NCBI RefSeq assembly: GCF_030823375.1
Contig: NZ_JAUSXB010000001.1
Location: forward strand, 2,666,001 to 2,730,000
Origin: Pseudarthrobacter siccitolerans
Lineage (GTDB): Bacteria > Actinomycetota > Actinomycetes > Actinomycetales > Micrococcaceae
Reading direction: 5' to 3'
DNA: 64,000 bases
In this document: positions 57,055 through 64,000 of the stretch, piece by piece
How the letters are laid out: each line of letters begins with the position of its first letter
How positions within the stretch are numbered: position 1 is the first letter of the stretch
Made by a program: the position numbers and the translations under genes
The notes under the pieces: generated by a model
Told to the model about the DNA's origin: nothing
Database searches by the model: none
What the model saw: only the letters and a program-made list of their open reading frames with translations

Positions 57055-58629
57055 ATGAACAAAACCGTTGATGTGGTCAGTGACCCGCAGCTTGGCGTGG
57101 AGATCGGACTCTTGGTCCTTCATCCCGAGGACAACGTCGGTACTGCCCTGCAGAAGGTCCCCGCCGATACGCACGTGTCTTTCGCGGGTGGAAACTTGCC
57201 GTGCGTGGGGGAGATCCCCACCGGCCACAAAGCGGCGTTGCGGACGATAGAGGCTGATGAACCGATCAGGAAGTATGGCCAGATCATCGGCTTCGCAGGG
57301 CGGCGGATCGAAAAGGGCGAACATGTTCACAGCCACAACGTTGATTACCGTGAGTTCGAGCGGAACGGACAGGCTGGCACCGCCCTGCGGAAAACGGAAT
57401 TCCTGCCCGAGAACCAGCGCGCCACTTTCCAGGGCTACCGCCGCGCCAACGGCTCGGTCGGTACCCGTAATTACGTCGGCATCCTAACTTCGGTTAACTG
57501 CTCTGCGACAGCGGCGAAACTCATCGCTTCCCGCATCGAAAACAGCGGCGTCCTGGATGATTATCCCAACGTCGACGGCGTCGTGGCGCTGACACATTCC
57601 TCGGGCTGCGGTACAGGCGGTGAAGGTAATTACGGCTTCGAGGTTCTGCGCCGGACCCTCCACGGGTATGCGAACCACCCTAACTTCGCCAGTATCCTCG
57701 TACTCGGCCTCGGCTGCGAAGTGAACCAGATCCAAGGACTCACGTCCGGATGGTCACTAAGCCCGGACAAGTCAGTCTCGAGCATGACCATTCAGGCGCA
57801 GGGCGGCACCCGGGCTACCGTGGCTGAAGGAGTGCGGCGCATCGAGGAACTTCTGCCCCGAATCAACAAGGCTACGAGGACGACCATTCCGGCAGCGGAA
57901 CTTATCCTCGCCATGGAATGCGGAGGCTCCGATGCCTTCTCAGGCATCACAGCCAACCCCGCCCTGGGATCAGCTGCAGATTTACTTGTCAGGCACGGCG
58001 GTACCGCTGTATTCGGCGAAACCACCGAAATCTACGGGGCGGAGCACCTGCTGACCTCACGTGCGGAATCCCAACGCGTCGCAAACAAACTCATGGAACG
58101 CGTTCGCTGGTGGGAACAGCATGTGGCCATCGACGGAAGCTCCATCAACAACAACCCCTCTCCCGGTAACAAGGCCGGCGGGCTTACCACCATCCTCGAA
58201 AAATCCCTCGGCGCAGTAGCCAAGGGTGGAACAACAAACCTCGTCGACGTCGTCGAGTACGCCGAACCCATCACGGCTCACGGCCTCGTGTACATGGACA
58301 CGCCAGGATATGACCCAGTCAACGCGACCGGCATGGTCGCTGGCGGCGCCCATGTCCTTGCATTCACGACTGGTCGTGGTTCCGCCTTTGGCTGCAAACC
58401 CACGCCAAGCATTAAACTCGCGACAAACACCCCGCTGTACGAACGCATGTCAGAGGACATCGACCTGAATTGTGGAGCAATAGCGGACGGGCGGTTCACT
58501 ATCGAGGAAATGGGACAGCAAATATTCGACCTCATCCTCAGGGTCGCTTCGGGCGAAGAAACCAAAAGCGAACAACTGGGCTACGGGGACAACGAATTCG
58601 TTCCCTGGCAGCTATCCACCGTTCTCTAG
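57055..58629 (+). CDS. UxaA/GarD-family sugar-acid dehydratase
   Basis: 524 residues, matching GarD in length. N-terminal SAF domain (to about 95), then the altronate/galactarate-dehydratase body with YRRANGSVGTRNYVGI, LGLGCEVNQIQG, AMECGGSDAFSGITANPALG, NNPSPGNKAGGLTTILEKSLG and FTTGRGSAFG. These dehydrate hexarates or hexonates in a metal-dependent way. It is a second acid-sugar dehydratase besides the enolase-type one at 46855; sequence does not tell galactarate from altronate. Its stop overlaps the convergent LLM gene by 4 bp. Confidence 0.87.
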   Translation: MNKTVDVVSDPQLGVEIGLLVLHPEDNVGTALQKVPADTHVSFAGGNLPCVGEIPTGHKAALRTIEADEPIRKYGQIIGFAGRRIEKGEHVHSHNVDYREFERNGQAGTALRKTEFLPENQRATFQGYRRANGSVGTRNYVGILTSVNCSATAAKLIASRIENSGVLDDYPNVDGVVALTHSSGCGTGGEGNYGFEVLRRTLHGYANHPNFASILVLGLGCEVNQIQGLTSGWSLSPDKSVSSMTIQAQGGTRATVAEGVRRIEELLPRINKATRTTIPAAELILAMECGGSDAFSGITANPALGSAADLLVRHGGTAVFGETTEIYGAEHLLTSRAESQRVANKLMERVRWWEQHVAIDGSSINNNPSPGNKAGGLTTILEKSLGAVAKGGTTNLVDVVEYAEPITAHGLVYMDTPGYDPVNATGMVAGGAHVLAFTTGRGSAFGCKPTPSIKLATNTPLYERMSEDIDLNCGAIADGRFTIEEMGQQIFDLILRVASGEETKSEQLGYGDNEFVPWQLSTVL

Positions 58630-59681
58630 AGCAAGCCTTGCCCAACCGTGGCGGGGGTCCATCCCAGGGCGGGACCCAGTTTGCCGGCGATGTCGGTCAG
58701 GATCTGGACATAGTCCTCGTGGTCGAAGCTGAAGGGCAGTGCGAACGCCACCTCGTCGACTTCCTGGAATCCTGCGTGTGCGTACAGCTGCTCGGCAATG
58801 TCATTGCTGGTGCCGACCAGGTCCGGGGCGAAGAGCATGCCCTTTGGCCCCTGCGGTGTTCGCGTGCGGGGAGTACGTTCATCGACATAGCGCTGGTACT
58901 TCTCCCGCTGAGCGGGGGATGCCGAATCGGTCGGTATCACCACAAGGCCCTGCGACACCCGTGCCGGTCCATCCACTTGTGCCGCTGCGGCGGCCTCACG
59001 GAAGGCGCGAATCTGTGATTGCTGAATAAGGGCAAAGTCCGGTTCCTGGTCTGTTTCGGGGAAAACCACGCTGCTGGAGAGCAGGTTAAAGCCGTTTGCC
59101 CCGGCCCATTCGGCCGACTTCCTGCTGCCTGCCCCGTACCAAAGGCGGTCCCGCAACCCGGGTGAGTGCGGCTCGACACGGTTGGAGAAGTCTTCGACCA
59201 CACCTTGCCTGCCGGAGAAGTCCCGCACCGGTTCCCCTGCTATGAGACGGGCCAGCCGATCCATCCGGGCGTAGCTGAAGTCCTCCAGCTCGGAGGACTC
59301 CGGGTACAGCTCGTGCTTCACCGTGTCGTAGTGCATCGGTTCCCCCACGCTCAACCCCGGATTGATCCGTCCCCCGGCGAGCAGGTCCACCGTGGCCAAG
59401 TCCTCGGCCAGGCGCAGCGGGTTTTCCCAGCCCAGCGGGGTCACAGCGGTTCCCAGCTCGATCCGGGAGGTGCGCTGGCTGGCCGCGGCCATCATCGCGA
59501 TGGGGGAGGAGATTCCGAACTGCAGATGGCGGTGGCGCAGCCAGGCACTGTCGAATCCCAGCCGCTCGCCGAGTTCGATGACCTGCAATGTGGATTCGTG
59601 TCCCGGGGCGGGGTCCGCCGGATCGAACAGGCCAATGGTGAGGAAACCAAGCTTGCGCAACGGACGTTTCGGGTCAGGCAC
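58626..59681 (-). CDS. LLM-class flavin-dependent oxidoreductase
   Basis: 351 residues of the luciferase-like fold (LGFLTIGLFDPADPAPG, RLGFDSAWLRHRHLQFG, LGTAVTPLGWENPLRLAEDLATVDLLAGGRINPGLSVGEP). It uses reduced FMN or F420; the substrate is not predictable. GTG start after AAGGAGCTCC. The gene is convergent with the dehydratase and lies 63 bp downstream of the TetR gene. Confidence 0.86.
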   Translation of the reverse strand: MPDPKRPLRKLGFLTIGLFDPADPAPGHESTLQVIELGERLGFDSAWLRHRHLQFGISSPIAMMAAASQRTSRIELGTAVTPLGWENPLRLAEDLATVDLLAGGRINPGLSVGEPMHYDTVKHELYPESSELEDFSYARMDRLARLIAGEPVRDFSGRQGVVEDFSNRVEPHSPGLRDRLWYGAGSRKSAEWAGANGFNLLSSSVVFPETDQEPDFALIQQSQIRAFREAAAAAQVDGPARVSQGLVVIPTDSASPAQREKYQRYVDERTPRTRTPQGPKGMLFAPDLVGTSNDIAEQLYAHAGFQEVDEVAFALPFSFDHEDYVQILTDIAGKLGPALGWTPATVGQGLL

Positions 59682-59744
59682 GGAGCTCCTTCAGGATCGG
59701 GGTGTGGCTCCTCCTCAGGATATGCGCCCGGACCGGAGAAGGTC

Positions 59745-60500
59745 TTACCCCCGGAGGGCACCCAGCCCGGAGATCAACGCCTCCAGTCCCAGCTCGAAGG
59801 CCACATCCGCCGGCCGCCCCGGCCCGCCGGAAGCGCCTTCCGGCGGGTTGGTAGCCGCGCTACGCACGGCCGCCGTGAAGTTCGGCGTCGACTCAGCCAT
59901 GGACCCGGAATCGAAGATATCCTCAGGAGCCGTGACGTCGTACGCCGAGCCGAAGATAAAGGACTCCAGCGCCACAATGGACGAGACAACCCGCTCCTGG
60001 GGAAAGCCGGCGTCGAGGAAGCCCTTGCTCACGGTCTCGTACATCGCCAGTGTCTGCGGCGCGTCGGTCACCGGGAGGACGGCAATCACCGGAATCAGCG
60101 GCGTGTGCTCCGCGAAGACATTCCGGTAGCTCCAGGCCCAGCTGCGCACGGCCTCCTCCCAGGGTGCCGCACCAAAATCGGACACGTCCACCAGCGAAGT
60201 GAGATGGTCCTCCACCAGGAGCAGTACGTCGCGTTTTGAGGCCACATGGTTATAAAGGGCCGACGGCGCCACGTCCAGTTCCTTGGCCAGGCCCGCCATC
60301 GTCAGGCCGTCATAGCCCCTGCGGTTGATGAGCTCCAGTGCCGCCACCGTGATTCCGGCCTTGTCCAACAGCGCGGCGGACGGGCGGCCCGCCCGCCTCC
60401 TGGCGGCGCCAGCGCCACCCCCGTTAGCGGCGGCACTGCCCCCACTAGCGGAGCCCGCGGCCTCCGCGGAGCGTCCCTGTATGGCTGGTACTGCCGGCAT
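59745..60500 (-). CDS. TetR-family regulator with C-terminal TetR_C domain
   Basis: About 251 residues: a Gly/Ala-rich N-terminus, a helix-turn-helix (AALELINRRGYDGLTMAGLAKELDVAPSALYNHVASKRDVLLLV) and a TetR_C-type ligand domain. The frame is open to 60563; I prefer the ATG at 60500 because GAAAGG lies 7 bp upstream. It is divergent from the amine oxidase, and the 21-bp palindrome between them is its probable operator. Confidence 0.88.
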   Translation of the reverse strand: MPAVPAIQGRSAEAAGSASGGSAAANGGGAGAARRRAGRPSAALLDKAGITVAALELINRRGYDGLTMAGLAKELDVAPSALYNHVASKRDVLLLVEDHLTSLVDVSDFGAAPWEEAVRSWAWSYRNVFAEHTPLIPVIAVLPVTDAPQTLAMYETVSKGFLDAGFPQERVVSSIVALESFIFGSAYDVTAPEDIFDSGSMAESTPNFTAAVRSAATNPPEGASGGPGRPADVAFELGLEALISGLGALRG

Positions 60501-60579
60501 TACTGGCCTTTCTCTGGTGGTCTCCAGCATTATTCCATCCGCCACTTCCCGTCTCCGCGCCAAAAGGCTATAGTTCTAA

Positions 60580-60600
60580 TAAATGAATGACATTCATTTA
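60580..60600. promoter_or_regulatory. Perfect 21-bp palindrome, probable TetR operator
   Basis: Arms TAAATGAATG and CATTCATTTA surround one central A, with no mismatch. It lies 80 bp upstream of the TetR start and 39 bp upstream of the amine oxidase start, so one repressor dimer could control both directions. It also excludes the in-frame ATG at 60583 as the likely oxidase start. Confidence 0.82.
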
Positions 60601-60639
60601 GTGCTCCCCGTCACAGGAGGGAGCTCAAGAGAGGACATC

Positions 60640-62025
60640 ATGCTGAACCTGAACCGCGACGTCGTTGTCGTTGGAGCCGGGCCCTCGGGACTTACCGCTG
60701 CCCGCGAACTGAAGAGGGCCGGCCTGAGCGTTGCCGTCCTGGAGGCGCGTGACCGCGTGGGTGGCCGCACCTGGACCGACACTGTGGACGGCGCCATGCT
60801 GGAAATCGGCGGCCAGTGGGTCTCGCCGGACCAGACCGTACTCCTGGACCTCCTCCAGGAACTGAACCTGCAGACCTACCCGCGGTACCGCGAGGGCGAG
60901 TCGATGTACATCGGGAAGGACGGCGTCCCCGTCCGGTACACAGGGGATACCTTCCCCGTGGACCCGGACACCGAAGCCGAGATGAACAAGCTCGTCACCC
61001 TGCTGGACGGGCTCGCCGCCGAGATCGGCCCCACCGAACCCTGGGCCCATCCGAAAGCGCGCGAACTGGACACCATCTCCTTCCATCACTGGCTCCGGCA
61101 GCACTCAGTCAACGAGGAAGCCTGCAACAACATCGGCCTGTTCATCGCCGGCGGCATGCTCACCAAGCCCGCCCATGCGTTCTCCGCGCTGCAGGCTGTC
61201 CTGATGGCCGCCTCCGCAGGGTCCTTCACCCACCTCACTGACGAGGACTTCATCCTGGACCGGCGCGTGGTGGGCGGCATGCAGCAGGTCTCCTTGCTGC
61301 TCGCACGGGAGCTGGGGGACGACGTCGTCCTTAACTCCCCGGTGCGGACCATCAACTGGGAGTCGGACGCCGACGGCGGGCACCGCGTCATGGTCGAGTC
61401 GGAGCAGGCGACGGTGAGCGCACGGTTCGTGATCATGGCCGTGCCGCCCAACCTGTACTCCCGCGTCTCGTTCAACCCGCCGCTGCCGCGCCGCCAGCAC
61501 CAGATGCACCAGCACCAGTCACTGGGCCTGGTCATCAAGGTTCACGCCGTCTACAGCCGGCCGTTCTGGCGGAATTCCGGCCTGTCCGGCACGTGCTTCG
61601 GCGCGGGATCCCTGGTCCAGGAGGTCTACGACAACACCAACTTCGGCGACACCAGGGGAACCCTGGTGGGCTTCATCTCGGATGAAAAGGCCGACGTGGT
61701 CTTCGAGTTGAGTGCAGCCGAACGCAAGCGCGCCGTCCTGGAGTCCATTGCCGGCTTCCTGGGCGCGGAGGCACTGGAGCCCGAGGTCTACTACGAGTCC
61801 GACTGGGGCTCGGAGGAATGGACCCGCGGCGCCTACGCCTCCAGCTACGATCTTGGTGGCCTCCACCGTTACGGCAAGGACCAGCACGCCCCGGTGGGCC
61901 CCATCTACTGGTCCTCCTCAGACCTCGCCGCCGAAGGCTATCAGCATGTGGACGGCGCCATTCGGATGGGCCGGCGCACGGCGGCAAGTATCTGCGAAGC
62001 AGCGAGAGTCACTGTTCCGGCCTGA
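60640..62025 (+). CDS. puo: Flavin amine oxidase, putrescine-oxidase-like
   Basis: 461 residues with FAD motif VVVVGAGPSGLTAARELKRAG, LEARDRVGGRTW and the C-terminal GYQHVDGAIRMGRRTA. The sequence recalls putrescine oxidases of Kocuria and Rhodococcus (WVSPDQT, GGMLTKPAHAF). It would convert putrescine to 4-aminobutanal with H2O2 release. ATG at 60640 after GAGAGGAC. Probably induced through the TetR regulator by an amine; the substrate is inferred. Confidence 0.85.
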   Translation: MLNLNRDVVVVGAGPSGLTAARELKRAGLSVAVLEARDRVGGRTWTDTVDGAMLEIGGQWVSPDQTVLLDLLQELNLQTYPRYREGESMYIGKDGVPVRYTGDTFPVDPDTEAEMNKLVTLLDGLAAEIGPTEPWAHPKARELDTISFHHWLRQHSVNEEACNNIGLFIAGGMLTKPAHAFSALQAVLMAASAGSFTHLTDEDFILDRRVVGGMQQVSLLLARELGDDVVLNSPVRTINWESDADGGHRVMVESEQATVSARFVIMAVPPNLYSRVSFNPPLPRRQHQMHQHQSLGLVIKVHAVYSRPFWRNSGLSGTCFGAGSLVQEVYDNTNFGDTRGTLVGFISDEKADVVFELSAAERKRAVLESIAGFLGAEALEPEVYYESDWGSEEWTRGAYASSYDLGGLHRYGKDQHAPVGPIYWSSSDLAAEGYQHVDGAIRMGRRTAASICEAARVTVPA

Positions 62026-62116
62026 AGCAGTCGCGTGCGGTGGTGGATTCTAAGCATGCTTACTAATAGGCTGGGCTGTGGGGAGCGTCCCCGTATTCAG
62101 ACGAACGAGGTGAGAC

Positions 62117-62599
62117 ATGACTGACACCGGGAGCATGAGCAAGGTAACGGACATCATCAACCATTCCCACATCGGAATGTTGACCACCGTCAACGAGGAA
62201 GGCGCGCTCGTCAGCCGGCCGCTGGCCGTCCAGGATGTCAAGGACGACGGCGACATGTGGTTCTTCACCGGCCTCGGCACCTCGCAGGTTGCGCACGTGC
62301 GGGCTGACCCGCGCGTCAACGTTTCGTTTGGGAAGAACACCGAGTGGGTTTCCGTGGCCGGGAGCGCCGAGGTGGTGACGGACCGGGAAACGATCCGCGA
62401 AAAGTGGAACCAGGCCGTTGAAGCGTGGTTCCCGGACGGTCCGGACACTCCCGAGGTGTGCCTGCTCCGCATCGATTCCGATTCGGCCGAATATTGGACC
62501 AGCCCCGGCGGAACGGCCGCCACAGTGTTCCAGTGGGTCAAGTCCAAGGTCACCCACAGCCGGATGAGCGTGGGCGAAAGCGGCACCGTAGAGCTGTAG
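62117..62599 (+). CDS. PPOX-fold general stress protein 26-like
   Basis: 160 residues of the pyridoxamine 5'-phosphate oxidase-like split-barrel fold (HIGMLTTVNEEGALVSRPLAVQD, WFFTGLGTSQVAHVRADPRVNVSF). Members bind FMN, F420 or heme. GAGGTGAG precedes the ATG. Function unknown; it is probably a stress or flavin protein. Confidence 0.86.
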   Translation: MTDTGSMSKVTDIINHSHIGMLTTVNEEGALVSRPLAVQDVKDDGDMWFFTGLGTSQVAHVRADPRVNVSFGKNTEWVSVAGSAEVVTDRETIREKWNQAVEAWFPDGPDTPEVCLLRIDSDSAEYWTSPGGTAATVFQWVKSKVTHSRMSVGESGTVEL

Positions 62600-62617
62600 T
62601 AACCCGGGAACCGGACG

Positions 62618-63217
62618 CTATGTGCCGGTCAGGGCGCCGAGGACGGCGGGCAGCAGTACGTCGTCCCGGCCCCAGGCCGGGTCCAGGATTTCCACGTACC
62701 AGGAGTCGGCCAGCAGCAGGGCCAGGTTGTCGTTGGTTTCCCCGGCCCAGTCCTGGATCTGGTCCTCGGTCACCGGGTTCTCGCTGGAGCCCAGCACCGT
62801 CACTACTTCGCCGCCGTCCAGTGTCACCGGGATGGCGGCGTTGCTGGACTCGCCGGGGGCATGGGCCACGGTCACCAACTCGGTCCGGGTGGAGAGGGCC
62901 AGGAGTTCGGCGGCAATTTCGGCACTGCAGAACGCCGTGACGTATTGCCGCTGGGAAACGCCGGCAGACTGCAGCCCGGGCTGGGACTCCTTCGTGAACA
63001 GGCCGTTCCGGTTCAGGGCAGCAAGCTCGACGGCGATAGGTGCGGTCTCGGCGTCGTACCTTGCCGTGAAGGTGGCTGGCTGGAATTCACTCTGCCCTTC
63101 GAGCCAGCGCGCGGTGAGTTCGCCCGCGCCCGCCAGCGTGGTGGCCTGGCGCCAGGCGCCCCGGTCCTCCAGCCGCCTGCCGAACCGGTCACGGTCTTGC
63201 GTTTCTTGAAGCTCCAT
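62618..63217 (-). CDS. DUF6919 protein
   Basis: 199 residues, no signal or membrane segment. WRQATTLAGAGELTARWLEG and LNRNGLFTKESQPG fit the DUF6919 family from memory; no function is known. The ATG at 63217 is chosen over a TTG at 63223. Convergent with the PPOX gene. Confidence 0.72.
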   Translation of the reverse strand: MELQETQDRDRFGRRLEDRGAWRQATTLAGAGELTARWLEGQSEFQPATFTARYDAETAPIAVELAALNRNGLFTKESQPGLQSAGVSQRQYVTAFCSAEIAAELLALSTRTELVTVAHAPGESSNAAIPVTLDGGEVVTVLGSSENPVTEDQIQDWAGETNDNLALLLADSWYVEILDPAWGRDDVLLPAVLGALTGT

Positions 63218-63290
63218 CCTCAAACGCTACGGTGCCCGGCCGCCGGACTCCAGTGACGGCGACACAGCAGTTAACGCGCGGAACAGCAAC

Positions 63291-63890
63291 TTAATGCCCG
63301 TTGGCAGGAATTCCTGCCGCCTGTTCAGCAGCGGCGAGGGCGCGGCGAAAACGTTCGACGGCGGGCGGGTACTCCTGGTGCCGCGCGGCCCGCAGCTGCT
63401 CGGCCTCGCGCATGGCCTTGATCACCGCAGCCGTGTGGGGCAGCCGCACATCGGTCATGGCCGGGAAATCGATGCAGTAGGCGGGATCCAGTTCGTAGCG
63501 GCGCCAGCGCTCCAGCAACAGGTTGTGCTCAATTTGCGCTGCCGAATAAAGGGGCAGGTACTCACGGCGTTGGCGCCGGTCCAGCAGCCAGGAGGCCAAC
63601 CGCGGGCTGCCCCGGTAGGCGGCAACGCCCGCTGCCACTGCCGCTCCTGTAAGGAACAGTCCCGCCCAGGCGGACGCGAGAGTCGGGATGAGCAGGGCGG
63701 GCAGGGCTACCGCGGAGCCCAGGAACAGGTCCCAGAACAGCTGGTCCGAACGCTCCGGCTCCCTGCCCGCGCCAGCCAGCGCCCGCCGTCGGACCTGGAA
63801 CACGGTGCCGGCCACACTCGCCACCAGCACAGACCCGCACAGCAGAAGGACCCACGCCCCCTGGAACAGGGATTCTGCGATGGCTGCCAC
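63291..63890 (-). CDS. Hypothetical two-region membrane protein
   Basis: 199 residues from the GTG at 63890, which follows GGAGGTG; the frame opens at 63971. Two hydrophobic stretches (LFQGAWVLLLCGSVLVASVAGTVF, and SAVALPALLIPTLASAWAGLFLTGAAVAAGVAAY) precede a basic, charged C-terminal half (RRQRREYLPLYSAAQIEHNLLLERWRRYELDP). No family recognised. Confidence 0.65.
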   Translation of the reverse strand: MAAIAESLFQGAWVLLLCGSVLVASVAGTVFQVRRRALAGAGREPERSDQLFWDLFLGSAVALPALLIPTLASAWAGLFLTGAAVAAGVAAYRGSPRLASWLLDRRQRREYLPLYSAAQIEHNLLLERWRRYELDPAYCIDFPAMTDVRLPHTAAVIKAMREAEQLRAARHQEYPPAVERFRRALAAAEQAAGIPANGH

Positions 63891-64000
63891 CTTGCACCTC
63901 CACGTCCACAGGCCCGGGCGGGAACGCCGGGCTGCTCCTTCCATTGGAGCGCCTTCCCGGGCCGCGGTCAATGGCTCCGCCAGTACCGGCCGAAGCCATG

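Overview
The window is a high-GC actinobacterial chromosome segment spanning the replication origin. Gene order (murJ-side protein, trxB-trxA, parB-parA, rsmG, khpB/jag, yidC, yidD, rnpA, rpmH, dnaA, dnaN, gnd, recF, dciA, gyrB-gyrA, DUF3566, tRNA-Ile, tRNA-Ala, ppiA, rhomboid, crgA, sortase, pabA, pknB-pknA-pbpA-rodA-pstP-fhaB-fhaA, tRNA-Leu) is typical of Actinobacteria. The protein sequences fit Micrococcales, most likely Arthrobacter/Pseudarthrobacter; the genus is an inference.

Layout. 1-2.8 kb: C-terminus of a membrane protein and the thioredoxin pair. 2.8-7.5 kb: about 4.6 kb with no convincing gene, holding seven ParB-binding parS sites (five exact GTTTCACGTGAAAC, two with one change) and two groups of DnaA boxes. 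7.5-13.2 kb: a leftward run from rpmH to parB, with an eighth parS at the 5' end of parA. 13.2-15.6 kb: dnaA with DnaA-box-containing spacers on both sides (oriC). 15.6-25.5 kb: rightward dnaN, gnd, recF, dciA, gyrB, gyrA and DUF3566. 25.5-30.6 kb: two tRNAs, a DLW-39 small protein, a DMT exporter, a glycosyltransferase, a membrane protein with 11-residue repeats, a cyclophilin and a rhomboid. 30.65-32.15 kb: an IS30-family element that split a hairpin terminator. 32.18-33.35 kb: a DnaA-box cluster with six perfect 9-mers surrounding an AhpD-like gene. 33.35-45.5 kb: tag-like glycosylase, crgA, class E sortase, a small membrane protein, pabA and the leftward kinase/phosphatase/cell-wall operon.

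46-58.6 kb is an accessory sugar-acid catabolic region: a FadR-type regulator with an enolase-superfamily acid-sugar dehydratase, an FAH-family dehydratase with a 2-oxoglutarate-semialdehyde dehydrogenase, an IclR regulator, an FMN 2-hydroxy-acid oxidase, an MFS carrier, an L-2-keto-3-deoxyarabonate-dehydratase-like protein, a 2-hydroxyacid dehydrogenase and a UxaA/GarD dehydratase. Together they suggest conversion of sugar acids to 2-oxoglutarate without phosphorylation. 58.6-64 kb carries an LLM flavin oxidoreductase, a TetR regulator divergent from a putrescine-oxidase-like amine oxidase with a perfect 21-bp palindrome between them, a PPOX-fold protein and two poorly characterised genes.

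The most unusual signal is the replication and segregation landscape: perfect DnaA boxes are more numerous in the parS region (four) and around the AhpD gene (six) than beside dnaA (three), and the parS sites lie in a long gene-free tract. No CRISPR array, prophage, rRNA operon or defence island was seen.
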